Source of the DNA: Volutella citrinella
Taxonomy: Eukaryota; Ascomycota; Sordariomycetes; Hypocreales; Nectriaceae
DNA length: 64,000 nucleotides
Direction: 5' to 3'
Assembly (NCBI GenBank): GCA_034401135.1
Contig: JAWZSP010000003.1
Span: forward strand, 930,001 to 994,000
Shown: one piece after another, positions 46,777 to 56,870 of the stretch
How positions within the stretch are numbered: the stretch's first letter is position 1
Layout: the number at the start of each line of letters is the position of its first letter
Position numbers and translations under genes: made by a program
Notes under the pieces: generated by a model
Told to the model about the DNA's origin: nothing
What the model saw: only the letters and a program-made list of their open reading frames with translations
Databases searched by the model: none

Positions 46777-47307
46777 GATTGATCTTTTCTTTTGCTTGTC
46801 ATCTCACGAGGCCATCTTTTTGCCCCTCCCCGGTATTACCTCATGGCCATTGCCTGACTACTTACTGTGGACGGCCACTGGTACAAGGACACCGATTTCT
46901 TCGACCCGTTTCTTTTTACCCGAAGGCCAGACGAAGCTAATGCTGGACGGAAGCCTGGTCTGTTTATTCGATGGTGTTGCATCCCATATTGATTGAGTGG
47001 TGGTATCAGTCCATCAGACGCTCGCATCGCAGCACACCCTTACGACGCCAGGCGGCGGATGGACAGGGTTTCCACTGGCCACCTGCAACCAAGCGACGCA
47101 CTACTCGAATAATACAGGCGATTCGCCTAGGCTTATCTCGTTTTTCTCATTTCGCCCTCACGCTGGCGTCCGGCTGCCCTCGCAATTCTCGCACCATATG
47201 GCCTGCGGGCTGCCCCGCTTCCGATGCCGCCCCACCACACCAACGCCGCGCCGCTCCAAAATCTCTTCAACAAAGATAGCAACCCGACTCGTCAACAATC
47301 AACACCA
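46777..47307. other. Spacer between tRNA-Glu copies 1 and 2
   Basis: No gene recognised. The spacer does not resemble the other spacers of the array. Confidence 0.5.
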
Positions 47308-47400
47308 TCCGGTATGGTGTAGTGGCTAACATTTCGCGCTCTCATTATGTGAGGGATATCTTCATCCGCGGAGCCCAGGGTTCGATTCCCTGTACCGGAG
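47308..47400 (+). tRNA. tRNA-Glu(CTC), 21-base intron (copy 2)
   Basis: Mature sequence as in copy 1. The intron begins TTATGTGAGGG and is the most diverged of the set. TTTT follows at about 47412, the likely terminator. Confidence 0.97.
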
Positions 47401-47851
47401 TTGCATAATCGTTTTGCCTCGTGGCAACGATGCTGTTGTTCCTGTATGACATGCTTCCTTTTTGGCATGGTATGTATAACACTTACTTACAGCTCTCATG
47501 GCGTGACAGGTGCTGCGGCGAGCGCTCGACACAGATTTACTTAGAGCGGTTTGTTTAGTTGTAAGCTTGAGACAGCCGGCACCAGGCGCTTGCTTGCGGT
47601 AGTCGCTGGCCGGAGGGTAAGTGCTTCATATTTTATATAGCCCGTGGTCATGATATCGGTTTCTCCCACTTGGTGTGTGTCATTTGAGTGGTAGCCTCGG
47701 TGTGTCAGCAAGCCACACAGATTTCTGCCATCTCCATAAAAGAAAGTCTACGCCCGTTGACTGCCTCACCCTGATTGACGCCAGATTCTGGCCTTCCTGG
47801 GCAAAAATTATAGGCGTGCAACACACATACACTGGTGGCAAAAAGAACATT
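47401..47851. other. Spacer between tRNA-Glu copies 2 and 3
   Basis: Nothing recognised apart from the short T-run terminators of both neighbouring tRNA genes. Confidence 0.5.
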
Positions 47852-47941
47852 CTCCGGTACAGGGAATCGAACCCTGGGCTCCGCGGTACTTATCCCTCAG
47901 GTTATGAGAGCGCGAAATGTTAGCCACTACACCATACCGGA
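47852..47941 (-). tRNA. tRNA-Glu(CTC), 18-base intron (copy 3)
   Basis: Minus-strand copy with the same mature sequence and the shortest intron of the array (TAACCTGAGGGATAAGTA). TTTTT follows the 3' end on the minus strand (plus-strand A-run near 47840). Confidence 0.97.
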
Positions 47942-48506
47942 TAGTGGTTGTTGAATTTCCAGCGCTCGTAATCCCTCCCAAGAGCCAGTGCGAGCTCTGT
48001 TCCGAAAGACCTCATTATGTGAAGTGTGGGGCTCGCCATTCATGCACTTGGACATATCTAAATAATCTCCAATTGTTTAACCCCAGGGCCAGTTAGATAG
48101 ATTTCTGTCACATTGCGTATTGCTCTTATGTGAGACCCCACAAAGGCTGGAACATACAGCGGTGAGACTGATTGACGAAAACCATGAGCTACGGCTGAGC
48201 CATGGACCAGTTAAAGTGCGCGTTCAACTGGGCAATTGAACCAGCCAATGGCTCAACACGGTCGCCATGGGGAAACCTGTGGTCATTTAAAGATTGGGAA
48301 GCCAGTCGCCTTTGTGTGACTCTGTTCCTTATTTCCTAGTTTCTTCTCTCATTGCCTTGCCTTTTCTCTGCTCTTGTAGCCTCGACTCAATGCTGTAGGG
48401 ACTTCACTGGACGACGCAGCCAAAGCCCAGCTGAAGCCCAGCCGCCGCCGTAACAGCAGCCAACACTGCGCCAAGCCGCAATTAGACCAGGCTGGCAGCC
48501 CCCAGA
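47942..48506. other. Spacer and promoter of a zinc-finger gene
   Basis: No gene recognised. The last 200 bases are the 5' region of the gene starting at 48507. Confidence 0.5.
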
Positions 48507-50459
48507 ATGGATCCTCCAACGAAGGCTGGTACTGCTGGAGACGTCGGCGACTGTCCAGGTCAATCCTCCTCCGCCCTGGCTGCACATTCTTCTGTCCAAG
48601 CACAGTCGCGCCCCATCCAACCCCAACTTGACAGAGACGCCTTCCATGCACTAGAATCGGTCGGGGATGATATACCCTCGCATCTCGACAATGAACCACC
48701 GGGCGAGGAGGTGTGGAATCCCCCGACAGAGGGAGATTTCTCCTCGAATATGCCCTTGGTTTCCCACGGTCAAGGGATCATGCCCGAGACCGCGGCTGAG
48801 CCCTGTGCCTTGAGCCCCTTGCGGCAAAGCTCCTTGTCCGATGAACATTTTAAAATGACGGCTCACATATGTATGTTCAAGGCCTTTGATTCCGCAAAGT
48901 GCTCTGATACAGCGTGCGACTATCCGCGGGAACAGCCAAGCAAAATGTTGCAGCACTACATTAGGGTCCATGGGCTCCACCACGGACGTGGAGGAAGGGG
49001 AATGGGGAAAGGCATGGGGAAGAGAAAAAGGAACTATCTGGCGTACTGCTACAGCGATGCTATCGGCGAATGCACGACCGCAAGATGTAGGGACTGCGAT
49101 GAAATTGATGAGTGGTCAAACGACGACCCGCGACTCCAAGATCCCAAGCACCGCGGACCGTCAATCTGCCGCCGCTGCTTGCAAAGCTTCCCAACAAAAC
49201 TGGCACTGTACTTGCACCTCAAACAACCCCAGGGTTGTAGGAGTAAGGAGAAGCTGCCGTCATGGAAGAAGGCCAGGATCCTCTACGAAACCTTCTGCTC
49301 TACGACCAAACCGCCTCAACTTCCCAGGTCAAGCGATCCACCAGTGCAGACGACTGTGTCAGGCCTCCATGGGCTTCCAGAAGCGAACCATCGCATGGAC
49401 GAACATCCGTCATCGTGCCAAGCTGAGAAGGTGAAAGGACTTCGAGAGCTCAGACCCCGACCATCAATGGGTGAGATGGAACAGCCACTCTCCGGGACAG
49501 AGGATCCATGTTTGGCCGAGTGCTTCATCGGCCCGGGATTGTCTCTGCCATACGACCAACAGCAAGCCACGATGGCAACTTCCCTGCATCCACCAACCTT
49601 GGAAGCGCCGGCCTCGTGGCCTGACAGCAGCACTGACTGGCCATTTTGTGATGGGTATGCTGGCTTGGAATTCGAGCAGAGTATCCCAGATGCTGGCCCT
49701 GCACCGTTCGTTTGGACTGCGCCCGAAAGCTCACACCACGACTCGTGGGCCCACTGGATTTTTGAAGAGGACGACGAATATCCCTGGGACGCCATTCGGC
49801 TTCCTGATGCTAAGAAAGATAAAGAAGGCCGCTGTATATCAACCACAAACGAAGCTCCTCCTCTCGGGTTCGGAGACGATTTGCCAGACACGACCAGCAC
49901 TCCGTACGCGGCAGCTACACCTTCAGCTGAGCCCACGGCAGGGGAAAGCAGCGGACTGGACGCCGAGACTCAATGTCTAAACTGCAATAACTTGAAGGTC
50001 GACGACCCAAAAGAAGATGCAACCAGTGGTGGTGGTGGTGGCGGCGGCGGCGACGATGGTTTTTGGGGTGATTTTAGTACCGAGTGGCGCAGACCTAGCT
50101 GCTCCTTGAGACTTGCCCGAACCCCGATAGAAGCATATACCTTGGAGCACTGGTACAGCGGCGCTTACCTTCGAAGACGTCACCGCAATTTTGAGGTCGT
50201 CTGCTCAACCCAAGATGCAACTGCTGGCGGCAGCGGTGGCGGTTTTTGGGATGGTTCTAGTTACGAGTGGTTCAGACCTCCCCAGCACAGCGACCATTGC
50301 TCTATGTCAACCTGGTCAAACACGTACTGCAACCGCGAGCACACTTTGACCCGGTAAGTTGGACCGTTCTGTAACCGAAACTTGTGGAATATTAACCTCA
50401 ATAGCGCCATGGCGGGCCTGTCCTTGAACAGTCCAAACCCTCTAGATTACTCGCTCTAG
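48507..50459 (+). CDS. C2H2-type zinc-finger-like protein with C-terminal duplication
   Basis: Exon 1 (48507-50353) ends at GTAAGT. Exon 2 (50405-50459) follows ATTAAC and AATAG and adds RAMAGLSLNSPNPLDYSL, for 633 residues. Without splicing, TAA follows at once, giving a 616-residue alternative. Two Cys/His clusters are visible: CMFKAFDSAKCSDTACDY followed by QHYIRVHGLHH (about 122-160), and CRRCLQSFPTKLALYLHLKQ (about 221-240), irregular C2H2-like fingers. A basic Gly patch (GRGMGKGMGKRKR) lies between them. The rest is acidic, Pro/Ser-rich and probably disordered. Near the C-terminus a Gly-run plus FW-x-D/G-x-S-x-EW-x-RP motif occurs twice. Likely a nuclear, lineage-specific protein. DNA binding is inferred from the fingers only. 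Confidence 0.75.
50014..50279 (+). repeat. Internal duplication in the zinc-finger gene
   Basis: 50014-50096 and 50213-50279 share AGATGCAAC at the start, a GGT/GGC run, GGTTTTTGGG, then TA-C-GAGTGG and CAGACCT at the end. The first copy carries a run of nine Gly codons, the second a shorter Gly/Ser run. Both encode DATxGG...FW...EWxRP. Confidence 0.75.
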
Positions 50460-50913
50460 AACCCCCTATGTGTTCTGCCCGAGCTAGGCGTTGCCGATAC
50501 CTGGGCCAATCCAAGGAACGACGGTGATTTTCGCGGATTGAACTTCAGATAGGGGCTTGGCGGGTGAGGAGTTTCCACATGGCCTGGCATGATTGAGGCC
50601 TTGAAACTCGCTCGTAGGTGTACTTTTGTGCATCAATTGGGAGCCGGATGCAGTCGAGCCAGAGGCACATGCTCATCGCGGTAAATAGTTTACAGGACGG
50701 GCATCTTCGTCCAACACCATACAAACAGCGATGCCGAGATCTATTGCCATACTCCATATGTTCTCCCACACCATTTCCATGACCTCCGAGTGTCTTGAAA
50801 CAGTGCTATAGGAACCAGCTTAATGAGCATCGCCTGGAACATCGCGACCCACGTTAACGACTGGACACCGAACAAAAAGTAGAGCTCAAGATGAAGAGAC
50901 AAAAATGAATAGT
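50460..50913. other. Spacer before tRNA-Glu copy 4
   Basis: 3' flank of the zinc-finger gene. Nothing else recognised. Confidence 0.5.
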
Positions 50914-51011
50914 CTCCGGTACAGGGAATCGAACCCTGGGCTCCGCGGATCAAGATATTGAATCCCTCAGGTTATGAGAGCGCGAAATGTTAGCCACTAC
51001 ACCATACCGGA
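50914..51011 (-). tRNA. tRNA-Glu(CTC), 26-base intron (copy 4)
   Basis: Minus strand. The mature sequence and intron equal copy 1 except TAACCTGAG in place of TAACTTGAG. TTTTT follows on the minus strand (A-run near 50901). Confidence 0.97.
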
Positions 51012-51554
51012 TTGTGATTGGTTGAGAGGTTCAGTCGCTATTCAATGCTCAGAGGCTTGCAAAGTTTGACCCCATCACCCATCTTTTGTGTGGCCTTGTT
51101 GAGCTACGTTACTAAAGTCTGGTTCTGCTCCAGGTGCTTGCGCAGGAAATCTGGCGGCCACTTCAATGAGCCATGAAGTCTCAAGCCCAGGATAGTAGCG
51201 GACCCTTTGTTCAGTTCTACGAATGTCTCTACCTAGTAGCTGGGGGCCTATCTTGGAAGGAGAAGGTTGTGTAAGTCTTGTTCCTGTGGCTCGATGGCTC
51301 AGAGGTTGGGCACAGTCTTGCAAGTTTCAGGATGGCGAATGTATATAATTCCGACACTGAAAAAGTACAACTTATTCAGGGCTTAGTTGCATAAGTAGCT
51401 TGAAAGGCAAGAAGGCTGGAGCTTAAGCTACCACATCAACTGACTCTTGGGCGAATAGATGAGGGCAAATGTCTGCTCTTGCGATTTGGGTGATGGGTTT
51501 TTGCATGGGCTGCTTAGTGCACAATAGCATCCGAGATCTTCATCAATCCCAACA
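51012..51554. other. Spacer between tRNA-Glu copies 4 and 5
   Basis: No gene recognised. Confidence 0.5.
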
Positions 51555-51648
51555 TCCGGTATGGTGTAGTGGCTAACATTTCGCGCTCTCATAACCTGAG
51601 AGATCATCTCGATCCGCGGAGCCCAGGGTTCGATTCCCTGTACCGGAG
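51555..51648 (+). tRNA. tRNA-Glu(CTC), 22-base intron (copy 5)
   Basis: Plus strand. Same mature sequence. The intron begins TAACCTGAGAGATCAT. CTTTTTG follows within 15 bases. Confidence 0.97.
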
Positions 51649-52243
51649 GATGTTTCCTTTTTGCGAGGTGATGCTTCATTCAATATCAGATATTGGCTCC
51701 AGTTCATTTTTGCCAGATGTTTGATGTCCGTGTGCATCTATATCTAGGAGATGGGGACTGCTTCTTTCTCACGCCATTGCATACCCTGCTACTTTGTCAG
51801 ATAGTCTATTATCTAACGACGCTTATTGTCCTGAAGAGCAACTTCAACAATTGCGATTTGTCGGGGGCTATCTGGCAGATTGTTGGAGGAGTGTCTCAGT
51901 GCCCATCTCTATGTGTTGCTACCCACCGGGCTCTGGGATCCATCCCAGGTCAAAGCTCTTTCTGCCTTGCTTTTAAATGGCTGTTCAGGAGACCTCCCTG
52001 TTTCTGCCTGACACCCGCCGCCGGCTTGTCTCTGTCATTCTAACAGCCACCTCGCAGACTGGAGAATGAATGTCGCGTATTAACTAACTCCTGACACATT
52101 CTTCGGGAGCTTTGGCCTTTCGCAGTCCTGGGCGTCTCTCAGCTCGCGAATCACAGGACCCGGCGGGACCAAAAAGAAACACACCTCATTTGACCCAAGG
52201 CGTCAACGTCTTCAAGACAGGATTGAAGCAAAAAGATAATCTT
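51649..52243. other. Spacer between tRNA-Glu copies 5 and 6
   Basis: No gene recognised. Confidence 0.5.
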
Positions 52244-52334
52244 CTCCGGTACAGGGAATCGAACCCTGGGCTCCGCGGAACTGAATCTCTCAGGTTATGA
52301 GAGCGCGAAATGTTAGCCACTACACCATACCGGA
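52244..52334 (-). tRNA. tRNA-Glu(CTC), 19-base intron (copy 6)
   Basis: Minus strand. Same mature sequence. The intron begins TAACCTGAGAGATTCAG, like copy 5 at its start. TTTTT follows on the minus strand (A-run near 52230). Confidence 0.97.
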
Positions 52335-52977
52335 TGAGTAGGCTTGTTGAGCTTGCGGCTCACTATCTCCCATTATACAGCCGTCAGAAATCGGCGCCGT
52401 GTGATCATGGCCGCCTGTTGGTCAACAACTCTCCAGGTTAAGATGCGGGAATACATAGAGTGCAAAAAAATTAATGCCATTTGACCTCGTAAATTGGTAA
52501 TTGACCCTCTTCTATCGTCTGTACCTAGATTTGCGGACGGCAATGGTGCTGAGGCCAAGGTGACCAAGCACTTTGCTTCACCATTGCATACACGAGACTG
52601 CCGTTGCTTGCTGTCGTTTTGCCTGGTTATGACCACAGGTGAACAAGAGCACCTTAAATGTCTCTAGTACTAGCAAATTAATACTGCTTAGTAGTACTCA
52701 GATGGTCTAAGGGACCCATGCATGCCTCTGGCTGGCAAGGTAGCCGGGCAGGCCATGGCAGCTGGCAGCGTCTTCTTGACAGTGCCATGGAAAAGCGCCC
52801 TGCGACTGCCAAGCAACAAACAACAAGCACCGCGAGCTGGAGAGCGACTGCATCATCACCAAACACAGCGTGAGTTATCCAGAGACCATCGCCTGCCGAT
52901 TTGGATCCAGACTCAGGAGGTAATCAGGCGCAACTGCCCGCGTTTAGCAAACAGAAGGAGCCAGCCATGGACTCCCC
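52335..52977. other. Spacer and promoter of the second zinc-finger gene
   Basis: No gene recognised. An upstream ATG at 52967 is in another frame from the chosen start at 52978. Confidence 0.45.
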
Positions 52978-54567
52978 ATGGACTCCATTCTCAGAGGCAA
53001 GTCAGTTTGTCCTCAAACCCGATGGAAGCAGACGGAAGCACTCACATGGAAGCCAGTATTTGCCCTGAGCGACTCATTTAAGAGTCCACAACCCTCCGAA
53101 CACGGCGAGCACCGCCCTTCACCCGTTGCTGTGTCTACCGAGCACGACACCAACGACAACCTACTTGCTCCACCTGGATATTTCGTCTTGAACTCTCCTT
53201 CCGAGAAGGAGAACGGGACCTTTAGCTGCCCTGACAAATCCTGCGACGGCTTTACCTTCTTGTCGGCCACAGAGTGCGTCCGCCACGACAACGAGTGGCA
53301 CAAGGGCCCCTACCGCTGTGCCGATTGCCTTGCTCTATTTGCTTCTTTGCCCAGGATGAAGCGACACGCCAAAGAAAGTAGACACAGGGCGGAAAGGTTG
53401 AGTGTTGGAGCGGGGTCTGGAGGTGATCCCGAGGAGTATGCCTCCTTTGTGGGCTGGCTGCAGACCCAAAAAGAGCAGAAAGAGCAGCGACAGAGAGATG
53501 CAGACAAGGAAAAGAAGGCAAAGCGGAAGAGGGGAGAGAAGGAGAGAGAGGAGAAGAAGAAAGAGAATGACTCATTCCAAGACCTTGGGACCGACATCAT
53601 GGACATCGACACTGACGCCCCCAAGCCCGCCAAGCAACCAGTGGGCTCGCTGAACGACGCTGAAACCACAGAAGACGAAGGAACCAAGGAGGATTGGGTG
53701 TGTCGTGAGCCTTGCTGTCACTACTTTGGCCGAGACTACAAGTGTGTTTCCGAATTTAGGCGCCATGCGGAAAGTGTCTTGCACAAAGCCGCCCCGGCCA
53801 TCAACATGGCACTCTCCAGTTATTTCGACTCGAACCAACTCGCCATCGAGCAAGAGGCCATGCGAAGCCTTCGTTGCAATGCTGACAGCTGCAACATGTT
53901 TGGCACAGTGTTTGTGACCACCAGGGCATTCATCAGCCACCTCAACTCTAAGGACCATCAATGTGTGCTCAAGTACGAGCTGTGCAAGATCGAAACCATG
54001 CCAAGTCGTGGGCAAAGCGAGGCATCAGACGCGAAGACCAAACCTCAGTGCGTTCAAGTCGGATGCCCAAGGTTTGGTAAGGAATTTTCCACCGCGAATG
54101 CTCTCAGGCACCACCAGATCTCGGCAGTTCACATCCGCGCCGTCAAAGCTAGCGGAAAGACTGAGGCGGTCGAAGGGGCTTCTACTCAACAGAACACGCC
54201 CGGCACTCTGACTGATAAGAACTTCTTATCGCCTATCAAGATCTCGACTGCCGCGGTGGGGGACCCAAACAGTCCGTCTACAGGAAGGGATACGGCCAAG
54301 ACGAGACGGACCGCCCATGGACCGATGGAAAAGCTGAAGAATGAGGCCATGCGACAAGAGATCAGACAGATGATCAGAGAAGAGATTGCTCCTGTGCAGT
54401 CGCTTCTGGAGAGCCTGAGCAAGAAAATGGATGCGATTCTGGAGAAGCGGAGTGATAAGGAGGCAACCAATTCTGGGACTGAGGCGGCGAAGAGCACTCG
54501 AGCACCGTCCTGGGGAGATACGACTCTCGCCCCTGAGAACCCCGCAGACTCACCCGATTGGGATTGA
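52978..54567 (+). CDS. Protein with five C2H2-type zinc fingers
   Basis: A continuous frame of 529 residues. Cys/His clusters in order: CPDKSC...CVRHDNEWH (about 84-108), CADCLALFASLPRMKRHAKE (114-133) ending at H136, CCHYFGRDYKCVSEFRRHAE with a final H, CNADSC...FISHLNSKDH, and CVQVGCPRF...LRHHQISAVH. A Lys/Glu-rich coiled or disordered segment (about 165-200) lies between fingers 2 and 3. A Glu/Arg-rich helix (MRQEIRQMIREEIAPVQSLL) near the C-terminus could mediate self-association. The fingers are long-spaced, like those of fungal proteins with C-x4-5-C-x12-16-H-x5-H. Probably a nuclear protein; target unknown. The start is uncertain because a short upstream exon cannot be excluded. It is not visibly related to the finger gene at 48.5 kb beyond the finger type. 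Confidence 0.75.
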   Translation: MDSILRGKSVCPQTRWKQTEALTWKPVFALSDSFKSPQPSEHGEHRPSPVAVSTEHDTNDNLLAPPGYFVLNSPSEKENGTFSCPDKSCDGFTFLSATECVRHDNEWHKGPYRCADCLALFASLPRMKRHAKESRHRAERLSVGAGSGGDPEEYASFVGWLQTQKEQKEQRQRDADKEKKAKRKRGEKEREEKKKENDSFQDLGTDIMDIDTDAPKPAKQPVGSLNDAETTEDEGTKEDWVCREPCCHYFGRDYKCVSEFRRHAESVLHKAAPAINMALSSYFDSNQLAIEQEAMRSLRCNADSCNMFGTVFVTTRAFISHLNSKDHQCVLKYELCKIETMPSRGQSEASDAKTKPQCVQVGCPRFGKEFSTANALRHHQISAVHIRAVKASGKTEAVEGASTQQNTPGTLTDKNFLSPIKISTAAVGDPNSPSTGRDTAKTRRTAHGPMEKLKNEAMRQEIRQMIREEIAPVQSLLESLSKKMDAILEKRSDKEATNSGTEAAKSTRAPSWGDTTLAPENPADSPDWD

Positions 54568-54847
54568 GTTGTCTTTGAGATGTGCGAGCCCATACCCCAT
54601 TTGATACCATCAGATATGTAAGAGAATAGGGATATGTGAGGGCAAGGAGAGGAATATGGAACATGATGCCTGATGTCGGCTTAATTCAGTGTTGAGATTT
54701 TGGAGCATGGTTATGAGGTGTAGACTCAGACGCAATAGTCTCAGACTCAAGGAGGAAATCAGGGTATGGGGGTAATGGGAAATTCTAATTCTATTGATGC
54801 AGTGTGAACTCGTTCTATTATCTCCTCAGGAGGTGCCGCTCTGTCTA

Positions 54848-55354
54848 CTATGCTGCCACAAGTCCAAGCTGAGCCAAGGTCTGGAAGCCGTTCAAGTTGT
54901 CATTCTCAATCTCAAAGTCGAACCTCGTCACGTCTTCTCGGAAGGGCCATAGAAGTTCGCTAGTGACTCTTTACAGAGTTGTTAGTCGGGTGGGGAGCAG
55001 ATATTGGGGGGGAGATGTGACATACTGGTGGTGTTCTGGGCTGGCCTGGTATTCCTCCAAGGCGGCAGGGTCCTTGTGAAAGCTGAGAAGGGCAATCTCG
55101 AATCCCTTGCTGCGCTCCTTGGGTGTTGTGATGGAGGGTCCGCCGACGATGAGCTGCTGGTTCTGGACGCAGGGGAGGTTTCGGAGGGTTTGGAGCTGGG
55201 AGATGAACTTCGCCTTGTGCTCCTCGGAGACCTCGGGCTTGAACTTGAATAACACTGGGACCGAAAATTAGCTGCTGCGAGGTACGGATAGAGGCCGAGA
55301 TGGCGTGGTGAGGGTGTAGGTCGGGGGAGACTAACCGATATGCACGACAGTCAT
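54848..55354 (-). CDS. Dabb-domain (stress-responsive A/B barrel) protein
   Basis: Three exons (55354-55336, 55254-55026, 54968-54848) with donors GTTAGT and GTATGT join to 122 residues beginning MTVVHIVLFKFKPEVSEEHK. This is the typical opening of the dimeric alpha+beta barrel (Dabb) family. SKGFEIALLSFHKDPAALEE and SPEHHQ cover the central helix and the conserved His, and VTSELLWPFREDVTRFDFE ends the domain. Family members range from stress-induced plant proteins to polyketide cyclases such as olivetolic acid cyclase and small catabolic isomerases. The exact role here is unknown. It is first of three minus-strand genes in an apparent cluster with a dehydrogenase and a regulator, and a CGG-N7-CCG site lies 184 bases upstream of its ATG. 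Confidence 0.9.
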
Positions 55355-55537
55355 GATGGTAGGGTTACAGGGCGAAACAGTTTGCGATGCTGAGCTGTAA
55401 GATGCGGAATGAAAAAGCCAAGACTTATATATACAAATGGGGAACAGGAATTGTCAGACTTGAAATTTATTGATACGGGCGCGGAGAGTGGACGGACGGA
55501 AGGGAGCCATGTCCCTGGGGGAGCGGACCCACGGCGA

Positions 55538-55550
55538 CGGGAAATGTCCG
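55538..55550. promoter_or_regulatory. CGG-N7-CCG inverted repeat (Dabb promoter)
   Basis: CGGGAAATGTCCG, 184 bases upstream of the Dabb ATG. It matches the half-site arrangement found twice in each of the next two promoters. A near match, CGGGAATCTCCCA, lies at 55581-55593. Confidence 0.55.
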
Positions 55551-55713
55551 ATGGGCATGGGGACTCCGGATTTAGACGCGCGGGAATCTCCCATGAGTGG
55601 ATGAATCGATCGGTAATTTGAGATTAATTTTCAATTATTCTACTAAGCGGTACAGGTTGACGCCGCGGCAATTAGGCTCTTGCGTGGAGTGGAATGCCGG
55701 AAGCCATGCCGTC

Positions 55714-56520
55714 TCATGTCCGGCCCGTCGAGGACGTGATGCCGCCATCGACAACGATCTTCTGCCCCGTCACGTACCGCGCTCCGTCCGAGGCCAGGAA
55801 CAGGGCGGCATTTGCGACGTCCCAGGCATCGCCCATGCGACCCATGGGCACCTGACGGTCGCGCATCCCCTTGAACTCTTCGTAGCCGCCGGGCAGCGGG
55901 TATCGCTTGGCCAGCTCGACGGTGTAGGGCGTCTCCATGAGGCCCGGGACGACCGTGTTGAGGCGGACGCCGCGGTCGGCGTACATGACGGCCGTGGCCT
56001 TGACGAAGTGCATGAGGGCCGCCTTGGCCGTGTTGTAGGCGATCTGCGGCTTGCCGATGTAGCGCATGCCTGCGATGCTGGACACGCACACGACGGAGCC
56101 GGAGCCCTGGCGCTCCATGACGGGAAGAACGTGGTGGCACGCCAGGTAGACGCTCTTGAGGTTGACGTCCATCTGCGCGTCCCACGTCGCCTCGGGCATC
56201 TCGGCCGGTCCGCCGGGTTGCGAGCCGCCGACGTTGCACACGAGGATGTCGATGCGGCCGTGCTTGGCTAGGCAGGCCTCGACGAGGGCGCGCACCGAGT
56301 CGGACGACGTTGCGTCCGCCTGCACGATTTCGCACTCGAGACCCTCGTCGCGGAGTGTGTCGCTTGTCTTGGTCGTTGACGCCAGCGTGCGGTTGCCGCC
56401 GAATATTGCTGCGCCCTGTCTCGCAAGTGTGACGGCGCAGGCGGCGCCGATGCCCCATCCCTCGGAGCCGGTCTGGCCGAGGCCGATGACGAGGGCTACC
56501 TTTCCGTCGAGGCGGAACAT
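55714..56520 (-). CDS. Short-chain dehydrogenase/reductase
   Basis: A single exon of 268 residues, the length of a classical SDR. The N-terminal nucleotide-binding strand reads VALVIGLGQTGSEGWGIG, a variant of TGxxxGIG with extra residues. VCNVGG (94-99) stands for NNAG, DVNLKS holds Asn120, VVCVSSIAG the catalytic Ser (about 147) and YNTAK gives Tyr162 and Lys166. PGLMETPYT and a C-terminal VTGQKIVVDGGIT complete the fold. These enzymes oxidise or reduce a hydroxyl/keto group with NAD(P). The cofactor preference cannot be set with confidence. It lies 350 bases downstream of the Zn2Cys6 gene on the same strand, and two CGG-N7-CCG sites sit in that gap, so it is probably a target of that regulator. 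Confidence 0.93.
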   Translation of the reverse strand: MFRLDGKVALVIGLGQTGSEGWGIGAACAVTLARQGAAIFGGNRTLASTTKTSDTLRDEGLECEIVQADATSSDSVRALVEACLAKHGRIDILVCNVGGSQPGGPAEMPEATWDAQMDVNLKSVYLACHHVLPVMERQGSGSVVCVSSIAGMRYIGKPQIAYNTAKAALMHFVKATAVMYADRGVRLNTVVPGLMETPYTVELAKRYPLPGGYEEFKGMRDRQVPMGRMGDAWDVANAALFLASDGARYVTGQKIVVDGGITSSTGRT

Positions 56521-56706
56521 GGCGATTGGAACAGGTGGTGAAGAAGGACGGGTTCAAAGGGAGACGGATGAAGCTGGTAAGCTTGGCTGATGCGTATTCA
56601 AAGCTGTAATGTCTCACAAACAATGGGATATAATATAAATACAGGCGACCCGATACCGTCGAATGAGACGATGCTCTCACCATGAGCCAAACTCAATGTG
56701 ACTCGG

Positions 56707-56719
56707 CGGGAATGCTCCG
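56707..56719. promoter_or_regulatory. CGG-N7-CCG inverted repeat (SDR promoter, site 1)
   Basis: CGGGAATGCTCCG, 187 bases upstream of the dehydrogenase ATG, with its centre 30 bases from the next site. Confidence 0.6.
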
Positions 56720-56736
56720 ATGGCCGCCGGCCTCGA

Positions 56737-56749
56737 CGGGACAACCCCG
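56737..56749. promoter_or_regulatory. CGG-N7-CCG inverted repeat (SDR promoter, site 2)
   Basis: CGGGACAACCCCG. Together with the site at 56707 it forms a pair on roughly the same DNA face (30 bases, close to three turns). Confidence 0.6.
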
Positions 56750-56870
56750 ATCGGTGGCTCCCCACTCCACCGCACTTCGGCGAGAGCAAGCCAGATCCCG
56801 ACGTTTCCAAGATAAGGTGTCCATAATTATAGCTTCTGAGTGAATGAAACTCCCTTGAATCACAAGGGAA

